A DNA stretch of 64,000 nt from CAVQCA01 sp963710815 (GTDB taxonomy: Bacteria; Pseudomonadota; Gammaproteobacteria; UBA9214): positions 1 through 64,000 of the forward strand of contig CAVQCA010000041.1 in NCBI GenBank assembly GCA_963710815.1. The letters are read 5' to 3'. Positions 29,152 to 37,436 of the stretch are shown piece after piece. Position numbers and translations under genes: made by a program. How positions within the stretch are numbered: position 1 is the stretch's first letter; each line of letters starts with the position of its first letter. The notes beneath the pieces are model-generated. The model did no database searches. It was not told the origin of the DNA and saw only the letters and a program-made list of their open reading frames with translations.

Positions 29152-29408
29152 TGTTTGCAAGGAGACAGGCGATGGAAGGCAGGTTGGATTGCAAGCATAT
29201 ATCCGGCCTCTGCGTGAACCCGCTTGAGGGTTCGGGCCCTGATGGTGATTCGCATGTCGGGTCCTCATTACAGAAGCGGCCTTTTCGGGCCAGGATTCCG
29301 TCCAGGTTTTCCCGACACCGGTCCGACCTGTTCTGCCATCAAGCTGTCATCGTCGCAATCGGTGGTAGGTCCTGTTCTCCTATGTCATTGCTTCCCGGGT
29401 AGCGGCGT
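29152..29408 (-). ncRNA. Candidate bridge/seek RNA region of the IS element
   Basis: The non-coding 257 bp between transposase stop and right subterminal repeat. On the RNA strand it reads ACGGAATCC (29293-29301), then a GGCC-CGAAAA-GGCC hairpin, then CTTCTGTAATG (29266-29276). ACGGAATCC equals the left flank of the insertion (29127-29135). CTTCTGTAATG matches the right flank (30513-30523, CATTACGGAAG on the plus strand) at 10 of 11 positions, the difference allowing a G:U pair. No transcript is proven. Confidence 0.6.
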
Positions 29409-30431
29409 TCACGTTGTTGCCGGCTTATAGTCTGCCTCGTGCGCGAGCAGCGCCCATAGGATGCGGGCATGCTTGGCCGCCAGGGCCACGGCCGCCTTGT
29501 TAAAGCCGCGTCGCGCTTGCAGCGCTGCGCCCCAGCGGCTCTTGGCGTCGGTTTTTTCTGCCCGATGCATGAGCACCGAACGGGCGCCATGAACCAGGAG
29601 AGTGCGCAGATAGACATCGCCCCGCTTGGTGATACGCCCCAGACGCGACTTGCCGCCGGTGGAATGTTGTCGCGGGACCAGGCCGAGCCAGGCGGCAAAC
29701 TGTCGGCCGTTCTTGAACAGCCGGGCATCGCCCACGCTCGCCACCACTGCCGTGGCAGTCAGGGGACCGACCCCTTCGACCTGCATCAAGCGTTTCGCGG
29801 CGGCCATCGTGCGGGCCAAGTGCGTAATGCGCCGGTCATAAGCCGCAATGTGCGTGTCCAGCCCCCGCAATCGCTCATAGAGATCGGCAAAGACCTCGCG
29901 GGCCAACATCGGCACACCATTCTCAGCATCCTCCAGGATCCCGGGCAAGGCCGCGCGCAGGCGGGCCACGCCCTGGGGGATGACCAGGCCATACTCGGCG
30001 AGCAACCCGCGCAGCTGGTTGGCCAGCGCCGTGCGCTCCTCCACCAGCAGCGAACGGGCCCGGTGCACGCACAGCACCGCCTGTTGTTCCTCGTCCTTGA
30101 TCGGCACGAAGCGCATGGTGGGACGCCCCAGCGCTTCACAGATGGCCTCGGCGTCATTGCCGTCGTTCTTGTCGTTTTTCCGGTAGGGGCTCACAAACTG
30201 GGGCGCGATCAGACGCACCGTGTGCCCCAGCTTACCGAACTCGCGTGCCCAATAGTGGGCACTGCCGCAGGCCTCCATGCCGATGTGACACGGCGGACAC
30301 TGCGCAAAGAAGGCCCGCAGCTGCGCCCGCTTCACCTGCCGGCGCAATACCACATGCCCGTGCGCGTCCACACCGTGGAGCTGGAAAACACTCTTTGCCA
30401 AGTCGATACCGATTCGCTTAATCTGTTTCAT
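29409..30431 (-). CDS. IS110-family (DEDD) transposase
   Basis: 340 residues from ATG 30431, preceded by GAGAGGGGGAG. The N-terminal DEDD RuvC-like domain has RIGIDLAKSVFQ, IGMEACGSAHYW and KNDKNDGNDAEAI, giving the acidic residues. A helical region follows, then a C-terminal Tnp_IS110 (transposase_20) domain with EGVGPLTATAVVASVGD and FAAWLGLVPRQHSTGGK, which carries the catalytic serine region. The gene looks intact, so the element may be active. Confidence 0.95.
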   Translation of the reverse strand: MKQIKRIGIDLAKSVFQLHGVDAHGHVVLRRQVKRAQLRAFFAQCPPCHIGMEACGSAHYWAREFGKLGHTVRLIAPQFVSPYRKNDKNDGNDAEAICEALGRPTMRFVPIKDEEQQAVLCVHRARSLLVEERTALANQLRGLLAEYGLVIPQGVARLRAALPGILEDAENGVPMLAREVFADLYERLRGLDTHIAAYDRRITHLARTMAAAKRLMQVEGVGPLTATAVVASVGDARLFKNGRQFAAWLGLVPRQHSTGGKSRLGRITKRGDVYLRTLLVHGARSVLMHRAEKTDAKSRWGAALQARRGFNKAAVALAAKHARILWALLAHEADYKPATT

Positions 30432-30570
30432 CGGACTCCCCCTCTCTGTGGTTGGTTGATAACACCTCCAATCTGGCACATCCGATGCCGTAGGAGTAGG
30501 GGGAGTCCATACCATTACGGAAGAACACGGAAAAATTAATGACTATTAACTAAATGGTTGACACTAATTC

Positions 30571-30662
30571 ATCGTCATTCCGGCCAAAAGATAGTAGCGA
30601 GTGCAAGCCGGAACCCAGGAAATCAATTAATTCCGTATTCCCGCTTTCGCGGGAATGACGAC
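30571..30662. repeat. Intergenic repeat family C (CGTCATTCC)
   Basis: Outer arms ATCGTCATTCC (30571-30581) and GGAATGACGA-like GGGAATGACGAC (30651-30662) enclose GAACCCAGG and an inner hairpin CCCGCTTTCGCGGG. This type of intergenic repeat is common in proteobacteria. It lies between the IS and the inverted arm of repeat B. Confidence 0.65.
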
Positions 30663-30817
30663 AGTAGATATAAAGTCCGTCAGTTATTTATGTAAGTCTT
30701 TATAATACAAAAAATCTTTCCGTGTTCTTCCGTGGATTCCGTGGCCATTTATGCAGTTGTATTAATACTCTTCATGACATCGGGCGTCATGCAGGCGGGG
30801 AGCGAGCGAGGGCAATC

Positions 30818-32065
30818 ATGACGGATGAACTGGAAACCAAGCTGAGCGCCGCGCGCACCCGCCTGATACTGGATCGTCCCTTCCTCGGTGCACTGGTGCT
30901 GCGCATGCCCCTGAAGGTCGCCGACCCGCGCTGGTGCAGTACCATCGGTACCGATGCCCGTGCCCTGTATTACAACCCCGACTACATCGCCGGCCTGACA
31001 CTGGAGCAGACCCAGTTCGCCCTCGCGCATGAGGCCCTGCATTGTGCGCTGTCGCATTTTGCCCGCCGCGAACATCGCGTCAAGGCACGCTGGGACAAGG
31101 CCTGCGACCTTGCCATCAACCCGATACTGATCAAGGAAGGCATGACGGCGGTGCCGGACGCGCTCTATGACATCGGCTTCGAAGGAATGATGGCCGAGGA
31201 GATCTATCCCTATGTCAAGGAGACGCAGGAGGAACAGCCGCACGACCAGCACCTGTACAGCAACGAAAAATCCGCGCGGGATAAATCCTCCGATCAACTG
31301 CCGCGCGAACAGCGCGAGGGAGGCGAGCGGGAGCAGCCGCAGGGACTGGAGCCGGAGTCGTCAGACGGGGCCGGTGAGGGGCAGGGCGAGGGCGGGGCGG
31401 CCGGTAATGCGCCGCCCGAGCCGCTCGGCGAGACCGAGAAAGAGCAGCTTTCGATACAGTGGCGGCAACGACTCGCCGGCGCCGCCCAGCAGGCCATGCA
31501 GGCCGGCAAGCTGGGCGGCAATCTGCGCCGCCTGGTGGATCACCTGCTGCAGCCGCAACTGCCCTGGCGCATGCTGCTGGCGCGTTATATGACCGCCGTC
31601 AGTCGGGATGACTACAGTTACCTGCGGCCCTCGCGACGCGAAGGCGAGGCCATCTTTCCCACGTTAAGAAGCGCACAGGCGGATGTTGTCGTCGCCCTGG
31701 ATACCAGCGGCTCGATCGGGGAGGTCGAGATGCGGGAATTCGTCACCGAGATCGATGCCATCAAGGGGCAGGTACGCGCGCGTATCGTCCTGCACGCCTG
31801 CGACGCAAGACTGGCCAGTGACGGACCCTGGTGCTTCGAGTCGTGGGAAACCTTCGAATTGCCGAAGACCCTCCGTGGCGGAGGCGGAACCCGTTTCACA
31901 CCGGTATTCGACTGGCTGAGCCAGGAAGGATGCAACCCGGACCTGCTGGTTTACTTTACCGACGCTCAGGGGGAATTCCCCAAACAGGAGCCGCCGTTTC
32001 CGGTAATCTGGCTGGTCAAGGGCCGCGCCGAGGTTCCCTGGGGACAGCGCATCCAGTTGAACTGA
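30818..32065 (+). CDS. VWA-like protein with metallopeptidase-type domain (DUF2201)
   Basis: A 415-residue partner of the MoxR ATPase. The N-terminal domain has HEALH (HExxH, about residue 71), resembling putative metallopeptidase members. A Glu/Gln/Gly-rich linker lies at about 150-205. A VWA-like C-terminal domain has the MIDAS motif DTSGSIG near residue 295 and a later YFTDAQGEFP. No signal peptide, so cytoplasmic. ATG 30818 is chosen from family start MTDELETK; the upstream extension lies in repeat B. Target of the pair is unknown. Confidence 0.85.
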   Translation: MTDELETKLSAARTRLILDRPFLGALVLRMPLKVADPRWCSTIGTDARALYYNPDYIAGLTLEQTQFALAHEALHCALSHFARREHRVKARWDKACDLAINPILIKEGMTAVPDALYDIGFEGMMAEEIYPYVKETQEEQPHDQHLYSNEKSARDKSSDQLPREQREGGEREQPQGLEPESSDGAGEGQGEGGAAGNAPPEPLGETEKEQLSIQWRQRLAGAAQQAMQAGKLGGNLRRLVDHLLQPQLPWRMLLARYMTAVSRDDYSYLRPSRREGEAIFPTLRSAQADVVVALDTSGSIGEVEMREFVTEIDAIKGQVRARIVLHACDARLASDGPWCFESWETFELPKTLRGGGGTRFTPVFDWLSQEGCNPDLLVYFTDAQGEFPKQEPPFPVIWLVKGRAEVPWGQRIQLN

Positions 32066-32090
32066 AACCATTGATCACAAACGCCGTTTT

Positions 32091-32171
32091 CACCGCAAAG
32101 ACGCAAAGAACGCAAAGTGTCTAATTGTTTTCGTTAGAGAATTTCTTTGCGTTCTTTGTGTCTTTGCGGTG
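32091..32171. repeat. Intergenic repeat family A, copy 3
   Basis: The left arm CACCGCAAAGACGCAAAG begins at 32091 and extends to 32117; the inverted arm CTTTGCGTTCTTTGTGTC ends TTTGCGGTG at 32171. The 27-nt spacer and near-perfect arms make it the best-preserved copy. Confidence 0.88.
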
Positions 32172-32342
32172 AGATTTTTTATGGATGCACGCTAGGAGCC
32201 GGTGAAAACCGCGGGTTAACGCAACGGACGTACATAAATCCCCCCCCATCAGCCTATATATTCTGCTTAGTGGCTATTACCCCCATGTCTGTGGATAATA
32301 CGCACCCATTCAGTCGTTGAGGTAATTCAAGGAGAAATCATT

Positions 32343-32999
32343 ATGCGGGTAATTCTGCTCGGAGGGCCGGGCGCCGGCAAGGGCACCCAGGCCAACTACA
32401 TCAAGGAAAAGTACCAGATTCCCCAGATATCCACCGGTGACATGCTGCGCGCCGCGGTGAAGGCCGGGACGCCCCTGGGCGTGGAGGCAAAGAAGGTGAT
32501 GGATGCCGGCGGACTGGTCTCCGACGCCATCATCCTGGGTCTGGTCGAGGAACGCATCAAGGAGCCGGACTGTGCCAACGGGTTCCTGTTCGACGGATTC
32601 CCACGCACCCTGGCTCAGGCGGATGCGCTGAAGGACAAGGGGATCCCGCTGGACTGCGTCGTCGAAATCGACGTCGATGACGAGGAGATCATCAAACGCA
32701 TGAGCGGACGTCGTGTCCACCTGAACTCGGGCCGCACCTACCACGTGACCTTCAATCCGCCCAAAGCGGAAGGCAAGGACGATGTTACCGGCGAAGCGCT
32801 GATTCAGCGCGACGATGACAAGGAAGAGACCGTGCGGCAACGCCTCAAGGTCTATCACGACCAGACCGAACCGCTTATCCAGTATTACTCCAAATGGGCC
32901 GACTCGGGACAACCGGGATCGCCGCGTTACATCAAGGTCAACGGCATCGGCAAGGTAGAAGAAATACGGGATGCCATATTCGCGGGCATTGGTAAGTAA
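32343..32999 (+). CDS. adk: Adenylate kinase
   Basis: It interconverts ATP, ADP and AMP. The P-loop GGPGAGKGTQ (residues 7-16), AMP-binding TGDMLRAAV, FDGFPRTLAQA and a long LID (GRRVHLNSGRTYHVTFNPP) without zinc cysteines are all present. 218 residues is normal for the long form. AAGGAG lies before the ATG. A terminator follows. Confidence 0.98.
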   Translation: MRVILLGGPGAGKGTQANYIKEKYQIPQISTGDMLRAAVKAGTPLGVEAKKVMDAGGLVSDAIILGLVEERIKEPDCANGFLFDGFPRTLAQADALKDKGIPLDCVVEIDVDDEEIIKRMSGRRVHLNSGRTYHVTFNPPKAEGKDDVTGEALIQRDDDKEETVRQRLKVYHDQTEPLIQYYSKWADSGQPGSPRYIKVNGIGKVEEIRDAIFAGIGK

Positions 33000-33017
33000 G
33001 GACATTAACAAGTCGAG

Positions 33018-33048
33018 AAAAAGGCCGGTTTTTGCTGGCCTTTTTTTT
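33018..33048 (+). terminator. Rho-independent terminator after adk
   Basis: Arms AAAAAGGCC and GGCCTTTTT enclose a short loop and continue into eight T (33041-33048). The following 33049-33446 shows no gene and ends in AT-rich DNA, probably the promoter of the diguanylate cyclase. Confidence 0.93.
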
Positions 33049-33446
33049 AATATCCGTTAGGAACAGATGGGGCTGACCTTGTCCCGCGGTACACTATCCC
33101 CGGTAGCCGATTTGCTGCTAAACTTCTCTGCACGTCAAATATGTGACGTCGTATCCGGGCCTGCATTGACCTATCTGCTTCATGTACAGACTGTTTTCGA
33201 TAGACACAACCACCTGGATACGTAATCTCCTGGTGTCGGCCATGGCGCCACCCGACGGGTGTCGAGGGGCTTGTAAGTGCATGTCATACATTATGTAATG
33301 TTTATATAATATTGATATATATATTATTATTACCCTGATGAAGCTGGCTCAACAACATCAGGAAGCAGGCGGTTTGCACAGCATTAACAATAATAGTGTG
33401 GGAATGGAATATCCTGCTACAGGCACAGGTACAGGCAGGAACACTT

Positions 33447-34985
33447 ATGGTTGCAGATATAAATAGACCGGAGGAAATGGATCCCAGCGGCATTCGCAAG
33501 GCGCTGCGACTGGTCGCCTCCCTGCGAGATTCCCCGGCGGGTAATGTCATCTACCGCCAGCTCGAACGCATGCTGGATGACATCGCGACCCACCACCTCA
33601 AGGTGGAAATTGCCTACGCCGGTTTCGTCAATTCATTGCTGGAGGCGTTCGCCTCGCATCTCGTGCCGGGTTCTTCCCGCTATATCCAGGTCAAGTTGTT
33701 GCAGGCGCGGCTCCAGCCCCCGCTTACCGTTACCGAGTTGAATACGCTGGGTGAGTTCGTCAACCAGTTCTCGGACGAGATCCGTACCACCCGCGATGTG
33801 GCTACAACGGCTTTTGCCGCGGCCATCAGCCCCCTGTTGCGCGCCTTCGGTATCGAGGAATCGGTAAACGCGGCAGTGGCTCAGGCGTCTGCGGAGGTGG
33901 TGCCTGCCGCCGCTGTCGAGGAATCAGGCGTTGAGCCCGAAGTAGAGGTGCCGGATGGGCAAACGGAGCGAACGGAGCTGACGTCGGAGGAAGCTGACGA
34001 GTCTCCCGAGGAGGATGATGAATACGAGGAAGGCGAAGACGAAGATGACGAGTCAGAGGCAGGGAGCTACGCAGAAGAGAATGACGACTCCCTGGTCATG
34101 GCTCCCGGCATGGACGACAAGGGATTTCACCAGGAACTGGAGACCCGGCGGGAGGACATTTTGAAGCTGCAATCCAGTCTGGGGCAACAGGTGATGGAGA
34201 CGATCAGCCAGAACGAGGAATTCGGCGTGATCCTCGAGGTCGTGCTGGCCGAGTTGCGTCAGGCCATGGAGGTCTCGGGTATCGAGAATGCACGCTGGAC
34301 GCTGATCCGCGAGGTCGAGAAGCTCATGAAAGGGCACAATGAACTCGCCGACAAGCTCGACAGCACCCACCATTACCTGCAGCTGGTCGAATCCGACAGC
34401 CGCGAGTTGACCGATGAATTGACCCGGGTGCGGATGCTCAGTCTGACGGATGAACTGACCGGTCTCGCGAATCGCCGCGCCTTCATGCGGCGCCTGGAAG
34501 ACGAGGTGGCGCGGGTGCAGCGCTATGGTTTCCCCCTGTCTTTCGCACTCATGGACCTCGATCATTTCAAGGGTGTCAACGACGAATTCGGCCACGCCGC
34601 CGGTGATGAGGTCCTGCGAGTGTATGCCAGAAATATCCTCTCTGTGTTTCGTCACCATGACATGGTGGCCCGCTACGGCGGAGAGGAATTCGCCGTTCTG
34701 CTGCCGAATACCGACTCCGACGGCGCCATTCGCGCGTTAAACAAGGTCAGGCGGCGCGCCGGTGAAACCCGCTGGCAGAGCAATGGCGCCGTTTCACAAG
34801 TGCCCACATTTTCCGCCGGTGTCTCGCTGTTCAAACCCGGCGAATCGGCCAGTGCCTTCATGGAACGCGCAGACAAGGCACTCTACCGCGCCAAACGCCT
34901 GGGGCGTGACCGCATCGAGCTGGATATCACCTACGAAACCGAAGAGAACCGCCGTTCACCGCGCCGGCGCAGCACGGACCTCTGA
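33447..34985 (+). CDS. GGDEF diguanylate cyclase with acidic linker
   Basis: A c-di-GMP synthase. An uncharacterised helical N-terminal region (about 1-165) is followed by a very acidic stretch (near 200-220, EEDDEYEEGEDEDDESE), a coiled-coil-like region and a GGDEF domain (about 340-500). The active site is GGEEF and is preceded by RHHD exactly five residues upstream, a product-inhibition I-site. No membrane segment. ATG 33447 is preferred over GTG 33396 because AGGCAGGA precedes it. The PilZ protein at 16.4 kb could respond to its product. Confidence 0.93.
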   Translation: MVADINRPEEMDPSGIRKALRLVASLRDSPAGNVIYRQLERMLDDIATHHLKVEIAYAGFVNSLLEAFASHLVPGSSRYIQVKLLQARLQPPLTVTELNTLGEFVNQFSDEIRTTRDVATTAFAAAISPLLRAFGIEESVNAAVAQASAEVVPAAAVEESGVEPEVEVPDGQTERTELTSEEADESPEEDDEYEEGEDEDDESEAGSYAEENDDSLVMAPGMDDKGFHQELETRREDILKLQSSLGQQVMETISQNEEFGVILEVVLAELRQAMEVSGIENARWTLIREVEKLMKGHNELADKLDSTHHYLQLVESDSRELTDELTRVRMLSLTDELTGLANRRAFMRRLEDEVARVQRYGFPLSFALMDLDHFKGVNDEFGHAAGDEVLRVYARNILSVFRHHDMVARYGGEEFAVLLPNTDSDGAIRALNKVRRRAGETRWQSNGAVSQVPTFSAGVSLFKPGESASAFMERADKALYRAKRLGRDRIELDITYETEENRRSPRRRSTDL

Positions 34986-35060
34986 CAAATCTGCTTCCGG
35001 CGGTACAGTCAGCCTGTATAATTGCCACCAGCCATTCAAACACAAAGGGACTATAGCGAC

Positions 35061-35426
35061 ATGGCAACGGTCGATCTGACCCTCGAGTCATTCGAGGACG
35101 TCATCAAGGAGAATGATATCGTGCTGGTGGATTTCTGGGCGTCATGGTGTGGACCCTGTAGACAGTTCGCGCCCGTCTACGATGCCATGTCCGGGGAGCA
35201 TCCGGATATGGTATTCGCCAAGGTCAACACCGAGGATCAGCGCGAACTCGCCCAGCATTTCCGGATACGCTCGATTCCCACGCTGGTGATTTTCCGGGAG
35301 CAGATCATCGTGTTTTCACAGCCGGGGGCGTTGCCGCCTGCGGCGCTGGCTGATCTCCTGGGAAAGGTGCAGGAGCTCGACATGAACCTCGTCCGCAAGG
35401 AAATTGCGGATGCGGGGCAGGGCTGA
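35061..35426 (+). CDS. Thioredoxin family protein
   Basis: A 121-residue cytoplasmic thioredoxin fold with active site WCGPC (about residue 30), cis-proline region RSIPTLVIF and DFWASWCGPC approach. Slightly longer than Trx1 at the C-terminus. It lies 75 bp after the diguanylate cyclase and 8 bp before the SIMPL gene. Confidence 0.93.
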   Translation: MATVDLTLESFEDVIKENDIVLVDFWASWCGPCRQFAPVYDAMSGEHPDMVFAKVNTEDQRELAQHFRIRSIPTLVIFREQIIVFSQPGALPPAALADLLGKVQELDMNLVRKEIADAGQG

Positions 35427-35434
35427 GCACGGTC

Positions 35435-36157
35435 ATGCGCAGGGCGATCCGATCCGGCGTGATGAGCCCCGTGCGGGTTGCCGGCACAGCCATGCTGCTC
35501 GCCTGTTTCCTGACGACGGCGCAGGCGAGCTCCGATAGCCATTACGACCGGATTCAGTTCCGGGCGACGGAGCGTGAGTCGGTCACCAACGACACCATGC
35601 ACGCCACGCTCGGCGCCTCCGGCGAATCGTCCGATCCCGCCAAACTGGCCGCCCGCATCAACGATGCCATGAACTGGGCCCTGGGGATTGCCAAGGGCTA
35701 CGCGGGAGTGACGGTCGGGACCGGAAGCTACCAGACCTATCCCGTATACGAGAAGACCGTCCTCAAAGGATGGCGCGCCCGGCAGAATCTGGAACTGCAG
35801 GGCAAGGACAGTCGCCTCATGGGCCGGCTGGTGGGCGAATTGCAGGCAAGGCTCCAGGTCCAGTCCATGTCGTTTTCCGTCTCGGATGCGAGACGCAGCG
35901 GGATCGAAAACCGACTGATCACCCGGGCGCTGGATGCCTTCAAGAAGCGGGCGGACCTTGTCGTCAAGAACCTGCAGGCGACCGGATACCGTATCGTGGA
36001 TATCAGCATCAATACTTCATCGCCGCGACCGCCGACACCTTATCCGGTCGGGATGATGGCCGCTCAGTCGAAGTCCGAGTCACCTGTCGCCGTGGAGGCC
36101 GGTGAGAGCGAGATCGGCGTCACGGTCAGTGGCACCATCGAGCTGACATTGCCCTGA
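35435..36157 (+). CDS. SIMPL-domain (DUF541) exported protein
   Basis: A 240-residue protein with a signal peptide (AMLLACFLTTAQA-S) and the SIMPL/DUF541 fold, seen in GWRARQNLELQGKD and DARRSGIENRLITRALDAFK. Members are periplasmic or outer-membrane associated; the role is not settled. It starts 8 bp after the thioredoxin stop, so the two form an operon. Confidence 0.85.
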   Translation: MRRAIRSGVMSPVRVAGTAMLLACFLTTAQASSDSHYDRIQFRATERESVTNDTMHATLGASGESSDPAKLAARINDAMNWALGIAKGYAGVTVGTGSYQTYPVYEKTVLKGWRARQNLELQGKDSRLMGRLVGELQARLQVQSMSFSVSDARRSGIENRLITRALDAFKKRADLVVKNLQATGYRIVDISINTSSPRPPTPYPVGMMAAQSKSESPVAVEAGESEIGVTVSGTIELTLP

Positions 36158-36176
36158 TTCCAGACGCGGATTGGAA

Positions 36177-37338
36177 TCAGGACGGCACGGCTGCGCCGGC
36201 GCCGGAATCCTCTACCAGATCCGGTTCTCCGCAACAGGCGCTGATTTCACGCCGTGCGGCATCACGCAGCCGCAGGGCATGCTGCCAGCCTTTTCCGGAA
36301 GGTGGTATGGGCGGTCGGATGATAACCTCGATATGTGTGCGCCGCGGCAGCCAGTGGTTTCTGCTCAAGACGTTACGCGCGCCACGGATCGCAACCGGCA
36401 CGACGGCTGCGCCGCTGTGCACGGCCGTCACGAATGCCCCCATGCGGAACGGCTGCAAACCCGCGAAGTTGATGAAAGTGCCTTCCGGGAAAAATACCAG
36501 GCTGTTGCCGTTTTTCGCCTCTCTTGCCATGCGGCGCACCGAGACGGCACTGCGATGGGCGTTGAAACGATCAACGAACTCGACGCCAAAGCGCTGCAGG
36601 ATCAGGCGTACAGGCAGCAGCCGTGACAATTCGCCCTTGACGATGAAGCGAATAGGCATTCCCAGTGCGGCGATGAGGGATGAACCCGTCCAGGTAACCG
36701 GTGTGATTGGCCACCACGATCATGGGTTTGCCGGAGTCCAGATATTCATGCCCGGTGACCGTGAACGGCGTGAAGGTGCATTTGAACAGCAATCTGGTGC
36801 AGGTGCGTGCGATGCGGGTCCGCCAGCGACGCACCGGGGTGAAAACCATCAGCAACCAGGCAGGCACACTCAGGACAAGCACGACCAGCCAGGCATAGAC
36901 GCCATAAAACCGGTCGATCAGGGTGTTTTGCCATCGTCGGCGGGCCGCGGGTACGGGGACGTGATCTCCGTATCCACCCATCAGCAGCGTGCCGGGATCG
37001 TTCTGCAGGACGTTTATCGTCTCCGTCCGGGCCGGGCCGTGCATCCGGCCGCCGCTGCCCTGTGCGATGATCACCTGCATCAGTTCATGGGGCGTGTAGG
37101 CGCAGACCGCGGTTTTCTCATCCAGGCTGACGTTGAACAACCGTTCGATCCGGGTGAGCAACTCCATGCGTGCGATGCTGTCCAGGCCGAGTTCACGTTC
37201 GAGCAGCGTATGCGGTGTGAAGCGTACATATTTCCACTTGGGGTGGACCTCACCCACCATGGTGCGGATAACGGCGAGCAGTGCATCGATGTCCGGCAGC
37301 TGCCCGGAAGCCGGGAGTATGTCACTCTGTTCGTTCAT
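36177..37338 (-). pseudogene. ACP-acyltransferase fusion, single-base frameshift
   Basis: The N-terminal 85 residues form an acyl-carrier domain with the phosphopantetheine serine in LGLDSIARMELL. A hydrophobic segment (WLVVLVLSVPAWLLMVF, about 150-166) and a PlsC-like acyltransferase follow, with HX4D in NHTGYLDG and FPEGTF. The frame breaks near 36678: reading ATCCCTCATC as ATCCTCATC joins DGFI to LIAALGMPIRF, the family sequence. One extra C in a C-run is therefore the lesion. The fused domains suggest transfer of an acyl group from its own carrier to a lysophospholipid-type acceptor. Confidence 0.8.
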
Positions 37339-37436
37339 GCGAATAAACGCGGGGTGTCTGTCCCTTTTAGTCCGCGGCCTGGCCGGACCGCAGTCATGGC
37401 CTCATGCTGTGAGGTTTATGCTAATGTAAAGGCATC

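Larger units (their letters stand above)
29138..30516 (-). mobile_element. IS110-family insertion sequence, IS1111-type organisation
   Basis: One transposase gene lies between subterminal inverted repeats GGACTCCCCC (29142-29151) and GGGGGAGTCC (30499-30508). The non-coding part is 77 bp upstream of the gene but about 257 bp downstream, the IS1111-type layout in which the guide RNA lies after the transposase. No long target duplication is seen; exact ends are uncertain by about 2 bp. A third copy of GGACTCCCCC (30433-30442) overlaps the ribosome site region of the transposase. Confidence 0.85.
29124..30535. repeat. Repeat family B left arm split by the IS element
   Basis: GCCACGGAATCCA at 29124-29136 and CGGAAGAACACGG at 30518-30530 are the two halves of one arm. 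The intact inverted arm, TTCCGTGTTCTTCCGTGG then ATTCCGTGGCC, lies at about 30718-30748. The IS sits exactly between the halves. Confidence 0.8.

Noticed and set aside
33260..33345. Replication origin or iterons in AT-rich DNA before the diguanylate cyclase
   Set aside because: No DnaA boxes or repeated iterons; ordinary AT-rich promoter region.
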